Assembly: GCF_021545845.1 (NCBI RefSeq)
Contig: NZ_CP088923.1
Span: 2,976,001-3,040,000 of the forward strand
Direction of reading: 5' to 3'
Length of the DNA stretch: 64,000 bases
From: Rhodanobacter thiooxydans
Lineage (GTDB): Bacteria > Pseudomonadota > Gammaproteobacteria > Xanthomonadales > Rhodanobacteraceae
The translations under genes were made by a program, and so were the position numbers. The first letter of the stretch is position 1; the number at the start of each line of letters is the position of its first letter. The notes under the pieces are model-generated. The model did not search any database and was not told the DNA's origin. It saw only the letters and a list, made by a program, of their open reading frames with translations. This document shows positions 1 to 8,706 of this stretch, piece after piece.

Positions 1-1127
1 TCGACCAGGATCGACGGCACGTCGGGCGAGCGCAGCACCACGAAGTTCGCGCGCTCGACATAGCCGCGGTGGGGCGGCCCGAGCTGGGACAACGCCTTCA
101 GCACGTTGCCGGCGACCACGTCGCTGGCCTGCATCGCCCAGCCCTGCTGCATGTCCAGCAGCACCTTGGCCAGGCTGTCATCCTTGTCATCCAGCGTGGT
201 GCCGCCGATCAGGTCGGCGCGGTTCTCGCGGTCGGCCAGCCAGCGCGCCGCCTCGCTGGTTTTGCCGCGCGGCGACAGCACCCACACCGACGAGCCCCTG
301 GCGTCGTCGCGGGTGAAGGCATCGGCATGGATCGACACGAACAGGTCCGCATTGTGCTCGCGGGCGATCCGGTAACGCTGCGCCAGCGGGATGAAGAAGT
401 CGCTGCTGCGGGTCAGTACCGCCTTCATGCCGGGCTGGCGATTGATCTGCGCCGCCAGTTCGCGCGCCACCGCCAGGGTGACGTTCTTCTCCAGCGTGCC
501 GCCGGGGCCGTGCGAACCGGGGTCCTTGCCGCCGTGGCCGGCGTCGATCGCCACCACCACCTGGCGCTGGCCGTTGAGCAGGGCCGCCGCATGCTCGGCC
601 GCGACCCGGCGGCTGTGCGTGGGGTTGCTGTACTGCGATGGCGCGGGCGCCGCGATGACCTTCGCCGGAGCGGCCTTGGGCGTGGCCGCGGGCGCGCTGG
701 CCACACCAGTATCGGTACCCTCGCGGGCGGGATACAGGTCCAGCACCAGGCGGTAGTTCGAACCGCTGGCCGGCTTCAGCTCGAAGGTTTTCAGCCGGCT
801 GGCCGGAGCAACCCTGGCGGTCAGCTGCAGGTTGTCGCCGATACGGGTATGGCTCATGCCTCGGTACAGACCCTGCGCGGCCGGATCGGAAAACCCGTGA
901 GCTACCCGGCTTTCGCTCAGGTCGACCACGACCTGGCCGTCCTTCTGGCTGATCGTGTAATGCAGCGGGCCGGTGGCATCCAGCACCACGCGGGTGTATT
1001 CGGGGCCGGCCCAGACCCGCGCAGCCTTCAGATCCGCCGCCTGGGCCGCGCACAGCGGCGCGGCCGCCAGGATCGCGGCGGCGACGAATCCACCCAGCTT
1101 GTTCAGGTTGGCCCGCATGGGCCGCAT
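1..1127 (-). CDS. amiC: N-acetylmuramoyl-L-alanine amidase AmiC-type, 3' end outside window
   Basis: Periplasmic zinc amidase that cuts the stem peptide from N-acetylmuramic acid to split septal peptidoglycan during cell separation. The visible 375 residues hold a signal peptide (hydrophobic stretch ending near AAQA), an AMIN domain at about 30-150 (septum targeting), a linker rich in Ala and Pro, and an Amidase_3 catalytic domain with AIDAGHGGKDPG (first zinc His), a Glu in LEKNVTLAVA and SIHADAF (second zinc His region). The reading frame runs off the left edge without a stop, so the C-terminus is missing. An ATG at 1118 in the same frame is an equally possible start. It follows tsaE on the same strand after 155 bp, the usual tsaE-amiC order, in which mutL often comes next. 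Family assignment is firm. Confidence 0.93.
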   Translation of the reverse strand, partial: MRPMRANLNKLGGFVAAAILAAAPLCAAQAADLKAARVWAGPEYTRVVLDATGPLHYTISQKDGQVVVDLSESRVAHGFSDPAAQGLYRGMSHTRIGDNLQLTARVAPASRLKTFELKPASGSNYRLVLDLYPAREGTDTGVASAPAATPKAAPAKVIAAPAPSQYSNPTHSRRVAAEHAAALLNGQRQVVVAIDAGHGGKDPGSHGPGGTLEKNVTLAVARELAAQINRQPGMKAVLTRSSDFFIPLAQRYRIAREHNADLFVSIHADAFTRDDARGSSVWVLSPRGKTSEAARWLADRENRADLIGGTTLDDKDDSLAKVLLDMQQGWAMQASDVVAGNVLKALSQLGPPHRGYVERANFVVLRSPDVPSILV

Positions 1128-1282
1128 TGAAACGCAGCCAGGCGCCGAATGCAAGATAGTTTTCCCTTGAATATCCATGACCTGCAGACCTTTCATCAGG
1201 TCGTATCAAGTTATGGACCGCAAACCGCGCCCGCCGGACAGCTGCTCGCCACAATCGCCAAGCCAGCAATTCTCAAAGGAAA

Positions 1283-1774
1283 TCAGTACTTGGCCAGCCG
1301 CGCCAGCCACCGTTTGCCGCGTGCGGTCAGCGCACGCAGCGACGCGTGGCGACCTTGGCCGGCGTAGCCCAGGCGCACTTCGAGGTCCGCCGCCGGCAGG
1401 GCGCCGGCGCCACGTTCGGGCCACTCCACCAGCACCAGCGCGCTCGGCTCGGCCAACGCATCGAGGCCCAGCCACTCCAGCTCGCCGGGGCCGGCGATCC
1501 GGTACAGGTCCAGGTGCCAGGCCGGGCGGTCCCGCGTCGCATAACCCTCGATCAGGCTGTAGGTGGGGCTCTTGACCCGCTCGCCTACCCCCAGCGCGGT
1601 CAGCAGCGCGCGCGCGAAGCTGGTCTTGCCGGCGCCCAGTGGGCCGTGCAGGTACACCACCATGCCCTCCTCCAGCACGCCGGCCAGACGCGCAGCCAGC
1701 GATGCCGTGGCCGCCTCGTCCGGCAACGCGCAGGCCAGGTCGGTATCGGTTGGCTCAATCATGCTCACGCTCAT
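1283..1774 (-). CDS. tsaE: tRNA threonylcarbamoyladenosine biosynthesis ATPase TsaE
   Basis: Small P-loop ATPase that works with TsaB and TsaD to make the t6A modification at position 37 of ANN-decoding tRNAs. The protein has 163 residues, normal for the family. It shows the Walker A motif GPLGAGKT near residues 44-51, the family motif VKSPTYSLIEGY, and HLDLYR followed by an acidic stretch (LVEWPERG) that carries conserved catalytic residues. Its start overlaps the end of nnrDE by 20 bp, so the two are translationally coupled. The pairing of nnrDE (yjeF) and tsaE (yjeE) is conserved in gammaproteobacteria. No separate promoter is evident. Confidence 0.95.
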   Translation of the reverse strand: MSVSMIEPTDTDLACALPDEAATASLAARLAGVLEEGMVVYLHGPLGAGKTSFARALLTALGVGERVKSPTYSLIEGYATRDRPAWHLDLYRIAGPGELEWLGLDALAEPSALVLVEWPERGAGALPAADLEVRLGYAGQGRHASLRALTARGKRWLARLAKY

Positions 1775-3254
1775 AGCCCGTCATGCCGTTGCCGAGTGCC
1801 CGCAGATGAGCCAGCAGGTCGCTGGCCAGCAAGCCGCGCTCGCCCTGCTGCGCGGCGCGATCGCCGGCCCGCGCATGCAGGCCCGTGCCAAGGCAGGCGG
1901 CCTGCCATGCGCTGCAACCCTGCGCCAGCAGGCCCGCCACGATGCCGGTGAGCAGGTCGCCCATGCCGCCCGAGGCCATGCCCGGGTTGCCCCACGGACA
2001 GACGTCCAGACGTCCATCCGAATCGGCGATCAGGCTGCCGGCGCCCTTCAGCACGACGACCGCATCGTGACGCCGCGCCAGTTCGCGCGCGGCGGCGAAA
2101 CGGTCCCGCTCCACGCTGGCGGCGGCCACCCCGAGCAGTCGCGCCGCCTCGCCGGGATGCGGCGTCAGCACCGTCGGTGCGCCGAAGCGGCGCGGCTCGC
2201 GCGCAAGCAGGTTCAGCCCATCGGCATCGAGCACCAGCGGTTTGCCCGCATCCAGCGCGGTGAGCCACAGCGCATGGCCCCAGGCGGCCTGCCCCAGGCC
2301 CGGCCCCAGCGCCAGCACGCTGGCCCGTTCGAGCAGCGGCAGCAGCGCCTGTGGCCCGTCGACGCCGTGCGCCATCAGCTCCGGCCGTGCGGCGTTCAGT
2401 GCCGACACATGTCCGGCCCGGGTCGCCACGCTGACCAGGCCGGCGCCGGCACGCAGCGCCGACTCGCCGGCCAGGCGCACCGCGCCGGCCATGCCGTGCT
2501 CGCCGCCGATCACCAGCACGTGGCCGTAGTTGCCCTTGTTCGCGTAGCGGGCACGCGGCGGCAAGGCCTCGGCGACCAGCAGCTGCGCATCGGGCAGCGC
2601 ATCGACGTACACGCTATCCGGCACGCCCAGGGTGGCCAGCTCGAGCGCACCGGCCTGGTCGGCCGCACGCCCGGTATGCAGCCCGCGCTTGCCGGCGATG
2701 AAGGTCACCGTGACGTCCGCGCGAATCGCCGCGCCGGGACAGTTGCCGGTATCCGCATCGAGCCCGCTGGGCACGTCCAGCGCCAGCACCGGGTGGCCGC
2801 TGTCGTTGATCGCCTCGATCAGCCGCGCCGCTGCCAGTTCCGGCGCGCGATTGAGGCCGATGCCGTACAGCGCATCGACGTGCAGCTCGGCGTCGGGCAA
2901 CTCGCTGTGCACATCCCACAACCGCACTCGCCCGCCAGCCGACTCCCACGCCGCACGCGCCGCCGCAGCGTCGCCGTGCGAAGCGGCCGTCAACGTCACC
3001 AGCTCGACCCGCAACCCGGCCTCGCGCGCCAGCACGCCGAGCAGGAAACCGTCGCCGCCGTTGTTGCCGGGGCCGCAGTGGATGCAGATGTGCTGCAGTT
3101 GCGGCCAATGCCGGCGCAGGCTGTTCAGCGCGGTGCTGGCCGCACGGCGCATCAGCCCGTGGCCGGAAATGCCCAGCGCCGCCAGCGCCGCGCGCTCCAT
3201 CACGCGCAACTGTTCGACGGTATGCAGATTGCGGCTGTACGGGTGGGCGGGCAT
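1755..3254 (-). CDS. nnrDE: Bifunctional NAD(P)HX epimerase / ADP-dependent NAD(P)HX dehydratase
   Basis: Repairs hydrated nicotinamide cofactors. The N-terminal YjeF_N domain (about 1-210) epimerises S- and R-NAD(P)HX, and the C-terminal ribokinase-like domain (about 225-495) dehydrates NAD(P)HX using ADP. Seen are GPGNNGGDG (epimerase loop), DALYGIGL, LDVPSGLDADTG, then LTPHPGEAARLLG and NPGMASGGMGDLLTG of the dehydratase active site. The frame is open to an ATG at 3275, but I place the start at 3254 (MPAHPYSR) because a perfect TATAAT (plus-strand 3261-3266) sits exactly six bases upstream of it, which predicts a leaderless message. That gives 499 residues, typical for the fusion. It is divergent from queG and overlaps tsaE. 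Confidence 0.95.
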   Translation of the reverse strand: MPAHPYSRNLHTVEQLRVMERAALAALGISGHGLMRRAASTALNSLRRHWPQLQHICIHCGPGNNGGDGFLLGVLAREAGLRVELVTLTAASHGDAAAARAAWESAGGRVRLWDVHSELPDAELHVDALYGIGLNRAPELAAARLIEAINDSGHPVLALDVPSGLDADTGNCPGAAIRADVTVTFIAGKRGLHTGRAADQAGALELATLGVPDSVYVDALPDAQLLVAEALPPRARYANKGNYGHVLVIGGEHGMAGAVRLAGESALRAGAGLVSVATRAGHVSALNAARPELMAHGVDGPQALLPLLERASVLALGPGLGQAAWGHALWLTALDAGKPLVLDADGLNLLAREPRRFGAPTVLTPHPGEAARLLGVAAASVERDRFAAARELARRHDAVVVLKGAGSLIADSDGRLDVCPWGNPGMASGGMGDLLTGIVAGLLAQGCSAWQAACLGTGLHARAGDRAAQQGERGLLASDLLAHLRALGNGMTGYEREHD

Positions 3255-3260
3255 GCGCGG

Positions 3261-3287
3261 ATTATAGGCATGCACCGCCTCTACAAT
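3261..3287. promoter_or_regulatory. Overlapping divergent -10 elements giving two predicted leaderless transcripts
   Basis: On the minus strand TATAAT (3266 to 3261) lies six bases before the nnrDE ATG at 3254. On the plus strand TACAAT (3282-3287) lies six bases before the queG ATG at 3294. With transcription normally starting about seven bases after the hexamer, both messages would begin at or next to the start codon, with no Shine-Dalgarno sequence. The two promoters share under 45 bp, so one polymerase should exclude the other. Hexamers and distances are read directly; leaderless initiation is inferred. Confidence 0.6.
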
Positions 3288-3293
3288 AGGCGG

Positions 3294-4367
3294 ATGCCCG
3301 ACCCTGCTTCATCCGCCTCACCCGACTACGCCACGCTCGCCCGCGACATCAAGCGCTGGGCGATCGAGCTGGGCTTTGCCGATGCCGCCATCAGTGACAT
3401 CGACCTCGGCGAAGACGAACAGCATCTGCAGCGCTGGCTCGACGGCGGCCATCACGGCGAGATGGAATACATGGCCCGCCACGGCACCAGACGCACCCGC
3501 CCGGCCGAGCTGGAACCAGGCACGCAGCGCGTGATCTCGGTACGCATGGACTACATCCCACCCGGTACCGCGAACGCCTGGGACGTGCTGGACGATGCCG
3601 AGGCCGGCTACGTGTCGCGCTACGCGCTGGGGCGCGACTACCACAAGCTGATGCGCGGCCGCCTGCAGAAGCTGGCCGAGCGCATCCACGGCGTGGTCGG
3701 CGACTTCGGCTATCGCGCCTACGTCGATTCCGCGCCGGTGCTGGAGAAGGCGCTGGCGCGCAACGCGGGGCTGGGCTGGATCGGCAAGCACACCGTGCTG
3801 ATCAACCGCCATGCCGGCTCGTACTTCTTCCTCGGCGAGCTGTACACCGACCTGCCGCTGCCGCTGGACGAACCGGCCAGCGCGCACTGCGGCACGTGCA
3901 CGCGCTGCATCGAGGTGTGCCCGACCCAGGCGATCACCGGGCCATACCAGCTCGACGCCAAACGCTGCATCTCGTACCTCACGATCGAGCTGAAGGGCAG
4001 CATTCCCGAAGAGCTGCGCACGCCGATGGGCAACCGCATCTTCGGTTGCGACGACTGCCAGCTGGTCTGCCCGTGGAACAAGTTCGCGCAGGTCGCCACC
4101 GAGCCGGACTTCGCGCCGCGGCACAGCCTGGACGGCGCGAAGCTGGTCGAGTTGTTCGCGTGGAGCGAGGGCGAATTCCTCAAGCGCACCGAAGGCATGG
4201 CGATCCGCCGCACCGGCTACGAAGGCTGGCTGCGCAACATCGCGGTGGCGCTGGGCAACGCGCCGAAGTCGGCTGCGGCGATCGAGGCGCTCGAAGCCCG
4301 CGCCGATCACTCGTCGGCGATCGTGCGCGAGCACGTGGCGTGGGCGCTGGCGAAGCAGCGCGGCTGA
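3294..4367 (+). CDS. queG: Epoxyqueuosine reductase QueG
   Basis: Cobalamin- and iron-sulfur-dependent enzyme that performs the last step of queuosine synthesis, reducing epoxyqueuosine to queuosine in the anticodon of GUN tRNAs. The 357 residues start MPDPASSASPDY. Two 4Fe-4S motifs are visible: HCGTCTRCIEVCPT and, after a spacer, FGCDDCQLVCPWN. The C-terminal HEAT-like helical segment ends at AKQRG. The open frame extends far upstream, but only because it is antisense to nnrDE and tsaE. The ATG at 3294 is supported by the TACAAT box six bases before it. Its stop is four bases from the convergent panD stop. Confidence 0.96.
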   Translation: MPDPASSASPDYATLARDIKRWAIELGFADAAISDIDLGEDEQHLQRWLDGGHHGEMEYMARHGTRRTRPAELEPGTQRVISVRMDYIPPGTANAWDVLDDAEAGYVSRYALGRDYHKLMRGRLQKLAERIHGVVGDFGYRAYVDSAPVLEKALARNAGLGWIGKHTVLINRHAGSYFFLGELYTDLPLPLDEPASAHCGTCTRCIEVCPTQAITGPYQLDAKRCISYLTIELKGSIPEELRTPMGNRIFGCDDCQLVCPWNKFAQVATEPDFAPRHSLDGAKLVELFAWSEGEFLKRTEGMAIRRTGYEGWLRNIAVALGNAPKSAAAIEALEARADHSSAIVREHVAWALAKQRG

Positions 4368-4371
4368 ACGA

Positions 4372-4764
4372 TCAGGCGGCGGCCATCTGCTTCGGGATCG
4401 ATCGATTGGTGTGGCTGATGCGGTTGCCTTCGCCGGCGGCGATGTACACGCAGGTCGGCTGGAACGTCTCCAGCTCCGCCTCGCTCAACTGGGCAAAGGC
4501 GGCGATGATCATGATGTCGCCAACCTGGGCGCTGCGCGCAGCGCTGCCGTTGACCGAGATGATGCCCGAGCCTTCCTCGGCGCGCAGCGCGTAGGTGACG
4601 AAGCGCTGGCCGCTGTTGACGTTCCAGGCGTGGATCTGCTCGTACTCGCGGATGCCCGCGGCATCCAGCAGCAGACCGTCGATCGCGATCGAGCCTTCGT
4701 AGTCCAGCTCGGCGTGGGTCACCGTGGCGCGGTGGATCTTGGCCTTGAACATGTTCAGGTGCAT
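4372..4764 (-). CDS. panD: Aspartate 1-decarboxylase, self-processing
   Basis: Makes beta-alanine from L-aspartate for pantothenate synthesis, using a pyruvoyl group produced by self-cleavage. Starting at [12 protein letters not shown] puts the cleavage site exactly at Gly24-Ser25 (YEGS), the numbering of the E. coli enzyme. This is why I prefer 4764 over the longer frame open to 4794. GGGAAAG upstream can serve as ribosome site. The conserved NGSAAR segment of the active site is present. Length is 130 residues, usual for the family. Last gene of the panB-panC-panD run; it ends four bases from queG on the opposite strand. Confidence 0.96.
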   Translation of the reverse strand: MHLNMFKAKIHRATVTHAELDYEGSIAIDGLLLDAAGIREYEQIHAWNVNSGQRFVTYALRAEEGSGIISVNGSAARSAQVGDIMIIAAFAQLSEAELETFQPTCVYIAAGEGNRISHTNRSIPKQMAAA

Positions 4765-4863
4765 GACGTTCTTTCCCGCAGGGACAGCCTGCAAAGTCGG
4801 CGATTATCGAACCGATGGCGCTGCGCCGCAACATCGGCGCCGCGGACCCGATATGCGGCCGAC

Positions 4864-5709
4864 TCAGTCGAAGCGCAAGTTATCGATCAGCCGGGTGTTG
4901 CCTAGGCGGGCCGCGACCAGCGCCAGCAGCCCTTCGCGCTCGCCCTCCGCCGGTTCGGCCAGATCCTCGGCACGGCGGATCACCACGTAGTCGGGAACGA
5001 AGCCGGCACGCTCGAGGCGTGCGGCGGCGGTCTGCTCGATCGCCTGCCACGGATGGCCCTGCGCCAGCAGCTCGCGCATCTTCTGCAGGGTGTCGTGGAG
5101 CAGCGGCGCACGTGCGCGCTCCTGGGGGGCCAGGTACTGGTTGCGCGAGCTCAGCGCCAGCCCGTCGTCGGTGCGCAGGATCGGCGCGGCCACCACCTTC
5201 ACCGGCAGCCCCAGGTCGCGCACCATCCGCTCGACCACCTTCAGCTGCTGGAAATCCTTCTGCCCGAACACCGCCACGTCCGGCTGCACCAGGTTGAACA
5301 GCTTGCACACCACGGTGGCCATGCCGTCGAAGTGCCCGGGGCGGTACGCGCCCTCCAGCGTGTCGGTGATCTGCGGCACGCGCACGCTGACGCTGTGTGC
5401 GGGGCCGAACGGATACATCGTGGCCACGTCCGGCGCAAACAGCAGGTCGCAGCCCTGCTCGGCCAACGAAGCCTGATCCTGCACCAGGGTGCGCGGGTAG
5501 CGGTCGTAATCCTCGTTCGGGCCGAACTGGGTGGGGTTGACGAACACGCTGGCCACCACCCGCTCGGCGCGCGCGCGCGCCAGCTTGATCAGCGACTGGT
5601 GGCCCGCATGCAGGTTGCCCATGGTCGGCACGAAGCCCACCGTCTGACCCTGCGCGCGCCAGCCACGGATCGCGGCACGCAGTGCCGGGACGTCTTGTAC
5701 GGTCTGCAT
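4864..5709 (-). CDS. panC: Pantothenate synthetase (pantoate-beta-alanine ligase)
   Basis: ATP-dependent ligase joining pantoate and beta-alanine through a pantoyl-adenylate; cytosolic. The 281 residues show the nucleotidyltransferase HIGH-type motif TMGNLHAGHQSL near residues 29-40, the substrate segment FVNPTQFGPNEDYDRYPR, FGQKDFQQL, and the KMSKS-like SSRNQYL. Lies 18 bp downstream of panB and 99 bp upstream of panD on the same strand, so cotranscription is expected. Confidence 0.97.
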   Translation of the reverse strand: MQTVQDVPALRAAIRGWRAQGQTVGFVPTMGNLHAGHQSLIKLARARAERVVASVFVNPTQFGPNEDYDRYPRTLVQDQASLAEQGCDLLFAPDVATMYPFGPAHSVSVRVPQITDTLEGAYRPGHFDGMATVVCKLFNLVQPDVAVFGQKDFQQLKVVERMVRDLGLPVKVVAAPILRTDDGLALSSRNQYLAPQERARAPLLHDTLQKMRELLAQGHPWQAIEQTAAARLERAGFVPDYVVIRRAEDLAEPAEGEREGLLALVAARLGNTRLIDNLRFD

Positions 5710-5727
5710 GGGGCAGGCTCGCTCAGG

Positions 5728-6558
5728 TCAGTTGAAGCAATGCTCGGGGGCCGGGAAGGCGCCGCTGCGCACGTCCTCGGCGTAGGCGGCGATCGCCGCG
5801 CCGACCGAACCGCGCCCGGCCAGGAAATCCTTGCTGAACTTCGGCCGCTTGCCTGGGGTGATGCCGAGCAGGTCGTGGATCACCAGCACCTGGCCGTCGC
5901 AGTGCGGGCCGGCGCCGATGCCGATCACCGGGATCTTCAGCGCCGCGGTCACCCGCTGGCCCAGCTCGACCGGCACGCCTTCCATCACCAGCAGGTCGGC
6001 CCCGGCCGCCTGCACCGCCAGCGCCTCGGCCAGCACGCGGTCGGCGGCCGCCTGTTCGCGGCCCTGGATCCTGAAACCGCCGAACTTGTGCACCGACTGC
6101 GGGGTAAGCCCGAGATGCGCGCAAACCGGGATCGCGCGCGCGGTGAGCGCCGCAATCGCTTCCAGCACGTGCGGCGCGGCACCTTCGATCTTCACCATCG
6201 CAGCGCCGGCCTCGCCGACCAGTCGTGCGCCGGCTTCCAGCGCATGCGCCAGGTCGCGGTCGGCCATGAACGGCAGGTCGGCCACCAGCATCGTCGCCGA
6301 CAGCCCGCGCGCCACCGCGGCGGTGTGGTAGACCATGTGCTCCAGCGTCACCGGCAGCGTGCTGGCATGTCCCTGGATCACCATGCCGAGCGAATCGCCG
6401 ACCAGGGCGATGTCGATGCCGGCGGCCTCCAGCTGCCAGGCGAAACTGGCGTCGTAGGCGGTGAGCATCACGATGCGCCGTCCTTGCGCCTTCATCGCAA
6501 GCAGGCCCGGCACGGTCACCGGCTTGCGGTCGGGGACACTGGCGTTCTGCACGTACAC
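5728..6558 (-). CDS. panB: 3-methyl-2-oxobutanoate hydroxymethyltransferase
   Basis: Transfers a hydroxymethyl group from methylene-tetrahydrofolate to alpha-ketoisovalerate, giving ketopantoate, the first step of pantothenate synthesis. Signature pieces are MLTAYD, LVGDSLGMVIQGHAST, metal- and substrate-binding Asp residues in VADLPF, MVKIEG, and VIGIGAGPHCDGQVLV. The frame is open to 6600, but the GTG at 6558 (VYVQNASVPD) has AGGA nine bases upstream and gives 276 residues, the normal length. Follows folK after 51 bp in the pcnB-folK-panBCD run. Confidence 0.94.
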   Translation of the reverse strand: MYVQNASVPDRKPVTVPGLLAMKAQGRRIVMLTAYDASFAWQLEAAGIDIALVGDSLGMVIQGHASTLPVTLEHMVYHTAAVARGLSATMLVADLPFMADRDLAHALEAGARLVGEAGAAMVKIEGAAPHVLEAIAALTARAIPVCAHLGLTPQSVHKFGGFRIQGREQAAADRVLAEALAVQAAGADLLVMEGVPVELGQRVTAALKIPVIGIGAGPHCDGQVLVIHDLLGITPGKRPKFSKDFLAGRGSVGAAIAAYAEDVRSGAFPAPEHCFN

Positions 6559-6609
6559 GGCAATTCCTGGAGTGGGGGCGTCGATTATCCGGCGTGCCAC
6601 CGTGCCGGC

Positions 6610-7089
6610 TCAAGCCACGCGTTCACAACCGGTCGGATCGAGGCGGGCAAGCAGTTCCGCCACCGTGGCCTGGCCCGACGGCTGCAGCGTGGGCGCAATA
6701 TCGCGCAAGGGCAACAGCACGAACACCCGTTCAGCCATGCGCGGATGCGGCAGGGTCAGCCGCGGGTCGTCGAGCCGCACGCCGTCGACGTGCAGCAGGT
6801 CCAGATCCAGCGTGCGCGGCCCGTTGCGCCCGGCGCGCACGCGGCCGGCGCGCTGCTCGATCGCCAGCAGGGCCTCCAGCAGATCGTGCGGCGACAGCGC
6901 GGTATCCAGTTCCACCGCGGCGTTGACGAAGGGCGGCTGCTCCAGCACGCCCCACGGCGGCGTACGGTACAGCTGCGAACGCTGCAGCAGGCGGGTGCCG
7001 GGCAGCTTCGCCAGCGCGTCCATGGCGTCGAGCAACTGTTGCCGCGGGTTGCCGAGGTTGCTGCCCAGCGCGACGTAGGCCAGGGTCAC
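6610..7089 (-). CDS. folK: 6-hydroxymethyl-7,8-dihydropterin pyrophosphokinase FolK
   Basis: Transfers pyrophosphate from ATP to hydroxymethyl-dihydropterin in folate synthesis. From the GTG at 7089 the protein is VTLAYVALGSNLGNP and so on, 159 residues, the family norm. Conserved pieces are GSNLGNP, the FVNAAVEL strand, and GPRTLDLDLL with the two magnesium-binding Asp residues, followed by LPHPRM. The start codon overlaps the pcnB stop (GTGTGA), so translation is coupled to pcnB. The longer frame upstream is antisense-like Arg/Ala sequence and is rejected. Confidence 0.95.
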   Translation of the reverse strand: MTLAYVALGSNLGNPRQQLLDAMDALAKLPGTRLLQRSQLYRTPPWGVLEQPPFVNAAVELDTALSPHDLLEALLAIEQRAGRVRAGRNGPRTLDLDLLHVDGVRLDDPRLTLPHPRMAERVFVLLPLRDIAPTLQPSGQATVAELLARLDPTGCERVA

Positions 7090-8432
7090 ACGGAACCCGA
7101 CCTGTCGGCCGACCGGCGCCGCCGGCGTCGCGGGCGCGGCGGCCGGCCGACCACCGGTGCCACCACGAGATCGCCGCCGCCGGCTGGCAGCGCGGCGGCC
7201 AGCACGTCCGGCGGCAGTTGCTGTGCATGCGCCCACCACTGGCCCAGCTCGCGCATCGCCGGCGACTCATCGCCGCGCAGCAGCAGGAAATCGAACGCGG
7301 CGCGAAAGCGCGGGTGCGCCAGCAGGCGGAACACCCGCTTGCGCTGGACCTGCTCGAAGCGCGGCTGCAGCGACCAGATCTCCTCCATGGTGAAGGTGAA
7401 CCGGCGCGGGATCGCCACCCGCTGGCACTGTTCGCCGACCACCTGCGCCGCGGCGCGCGACCAGGCCTCATTGCCTTCGACGCCGCGGTCGATCAGCTGG
7501 TGCGCCACGTCGCGCACCTCGCCCCACAGCAGCACCGCGAACAGGAACGCCGGGGTCACCGACTTGCCCTCGGCGATCCGCGCGTCGGTGTTCGCCAGGC
7601 CGTGCTCGACCAGCGCACGCAGCGCCTCGTCGCCGCGCCGCAGCGCGCGCGCGGTGGCCGGGAACAGGAATTTCAGCAGGCCGCACTGCTCCAGCACGCG
7701 GAAGCTCTTCAGCCCGTGCCCGGTCAGGAACATCTTCAGCGACTCGTCGAACAGCCGCGCCGGTGCGGCGTCAGCCAGCAGCGGCCCCAGCGTCTCGAAC
7801 GGTGCCGCCGCCGCGGCGTCGATGCGCATGCCGAGCTTGGCCGCCAGCCGCGCCGCGCGCAGCATGCGCACCGGGTCCTCGTGGTAGCGGGTGTCGGGGT
7901 CTCCGATCAGGCGCAGCACGCGATCTTCGAGATCCTGCATGCCGCCGACGTAATCACGCACCGAGAAGTCGCTGATGTCGTAGTACATCGCGTTGACGCG
8001 GAAGTCGCGGCGCAGCGCGTCCTCCTCGATCGTGCCCCAGATGTTGTCGCGCACGATGCGACCGTCGACGATGTGGCGGTCGCCCTCGCCGCCTTCCTCG
8101 CCGGTGCCGCGGAAGGTGGCCACCTCGATGATCTCCGGGCCAAACACCACGTGCGCCAGCCGGAAGCGGCGGCCGATCAGGCGGCAGTTGCGGAACAGCT
8201 TCTTCACCTCGTCCGGCGTGGCGTCGGTGGCCACGTCGAAGTCCTTCGGCCGCAGCCCCAGCAGCAGGTCGCGCACCGCGCCGCCGACCAGGTAGGCGGC
8301 AAAGCCGGCCTCGTTGAGGCGGTACAGCACGCGCAACGCCGCCTTGCTGATGTTCTTGCGCGAGATGATGTGCTGGTCGCGCGGAATGATCCGCAGCGTC
8401 GGCGTGGCGTCGATCCTCGATTCGAGATTCAA
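7086..8432 (-). CDS. pcnB: Poly(A) polymerase I
   Basis: Adds 3' A tails to RNA, promoting decay by exonucleases. The nucleotidyltransferase core has GGAVRDLLLGLRPKDFDVATDA (catalytic Asp pair), RRDFRVNAMYYD, and DPVRMLRAARLAAKLGM, the PcnB-type signature rather than that of a CCA enzyme. An Arg-rich C-terminal tail (residues about 430-448) is typical of PcnB. The start is uncertain: the frame is open to 8573; I choose TTG at 8432 because AAGGA lies ten bases before it, giving 448 residues. The first gene of the pcnB-folK-panBCD run. Confidence 0.9.
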   Translation of the reverse strand: MNLESRIDATPTLRIIPRDQHIISRKNISKAALRVLYRLNEAGFAAYLVGGAVRDLLLGLRPKDFDVATDATPDEVKKLFRNCRLIGRRFRLAHVVFGPEIIEVATFRGTGEEGGEGDRHIVDGRIVRDNIWGTIEEDALRRDFRVNAMYYDISDFSVRDYVGGMQDLEDRVLRLIGDPDTRYHEDPVRMLRAARLAAKLGMRIDAAAAAPFETLGPLLADAAPARLFDESLKMFLTGHGLKSFRVLEQCGLLKFLFPATARALRRGDEALRALVEHGLANTDARIAEGKSVTPAFLFAVLLWGEVRDVAHQLIDRGVEGNEAWSRAAAQVVGEQCQRVAIPRRFTFTMEEIWSLQPRFEQVQRKRVFRLLAHPRFRAAFDFLLLRGDESPAMRELGQWWAHAQQLPPDVLAAALPAGGGDLVVAPVVGRPPRPRRRRRRSADRSGSV

Positions 8433-8576
8433 GCGGTCGGAATCCTTGCGGGGCGAAACTGCCCTTGGGTGGCAATATATCGCGGCGTGCAACACCGCGA
8501 ACCGTCCCGCTGAGGGCGCGGGACATCTGCGCCGGCGGGCCTGTCCCGGACCGGGCAAGCCGATGGCTGCCAAGCA

Positions 8577-8604
8577 TTGCCGGGCGAAACAATTCCGCTA
8601 TACT
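8577..8604 (+). promoter_or_regulatory. tRNA-Glu promoter
   Basis: TTGCCG at 8577-8582 and TATACT at 8599-8604, with a 16-bp spacer, stand 20 bp before the mature 5' end of the tRNA. Good match to a housekeeping sigma factor promoter. Read directly from sequence. Confidence 0.65.
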
Positions 8605-8624
8605 AGCGCGCTTCGGAAGTCAGC

Positions 8625-8700
8625 GCTCCCTTCGTCTAGTGGCCAAGGACACCGCCCTCTCAAGGCGGGAACACGAGTTCGAACCTCGTAGGGAGCGCCA
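8625..8700 (+). tRNA. tRNA-Glu (anticodon CTC)
   Basis: A 76-nt cloverleaf. The acceptor stem GCTCCCT pairs with AGGGAGC. The D arm begins TCGTCTAGTGGCC. The anticodon stem CCGCC/GGCGG encloses CTCTCAA, so the anticodon is CTC and reads GAG. The T arm contains GAGTTCGAACCTC. Discriminator G and a genome-encoded CCA end the gene at 8700. The body closely follows the usual bacterial tRNA-Glu sequence. No other tRNA follows it. Confidence 0.96.
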
Positions 8701-8706
8701 GTTGTT

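Noticed and set aside
1563..3293. Long upstream extension of the queG frame
   Set aside because: It is antisense to tsaE and nnrDE and has no protein-like features. The queG start at 3294 is supported by its -10 box and family length.
5053..7887. A 944-codon open frame on the plus strand
   Set aside because: Antisense to panC, panB, folK and pcnB, all of which have clear motifs on the other strand; His/Gln/Arg-rich shadow sequence.
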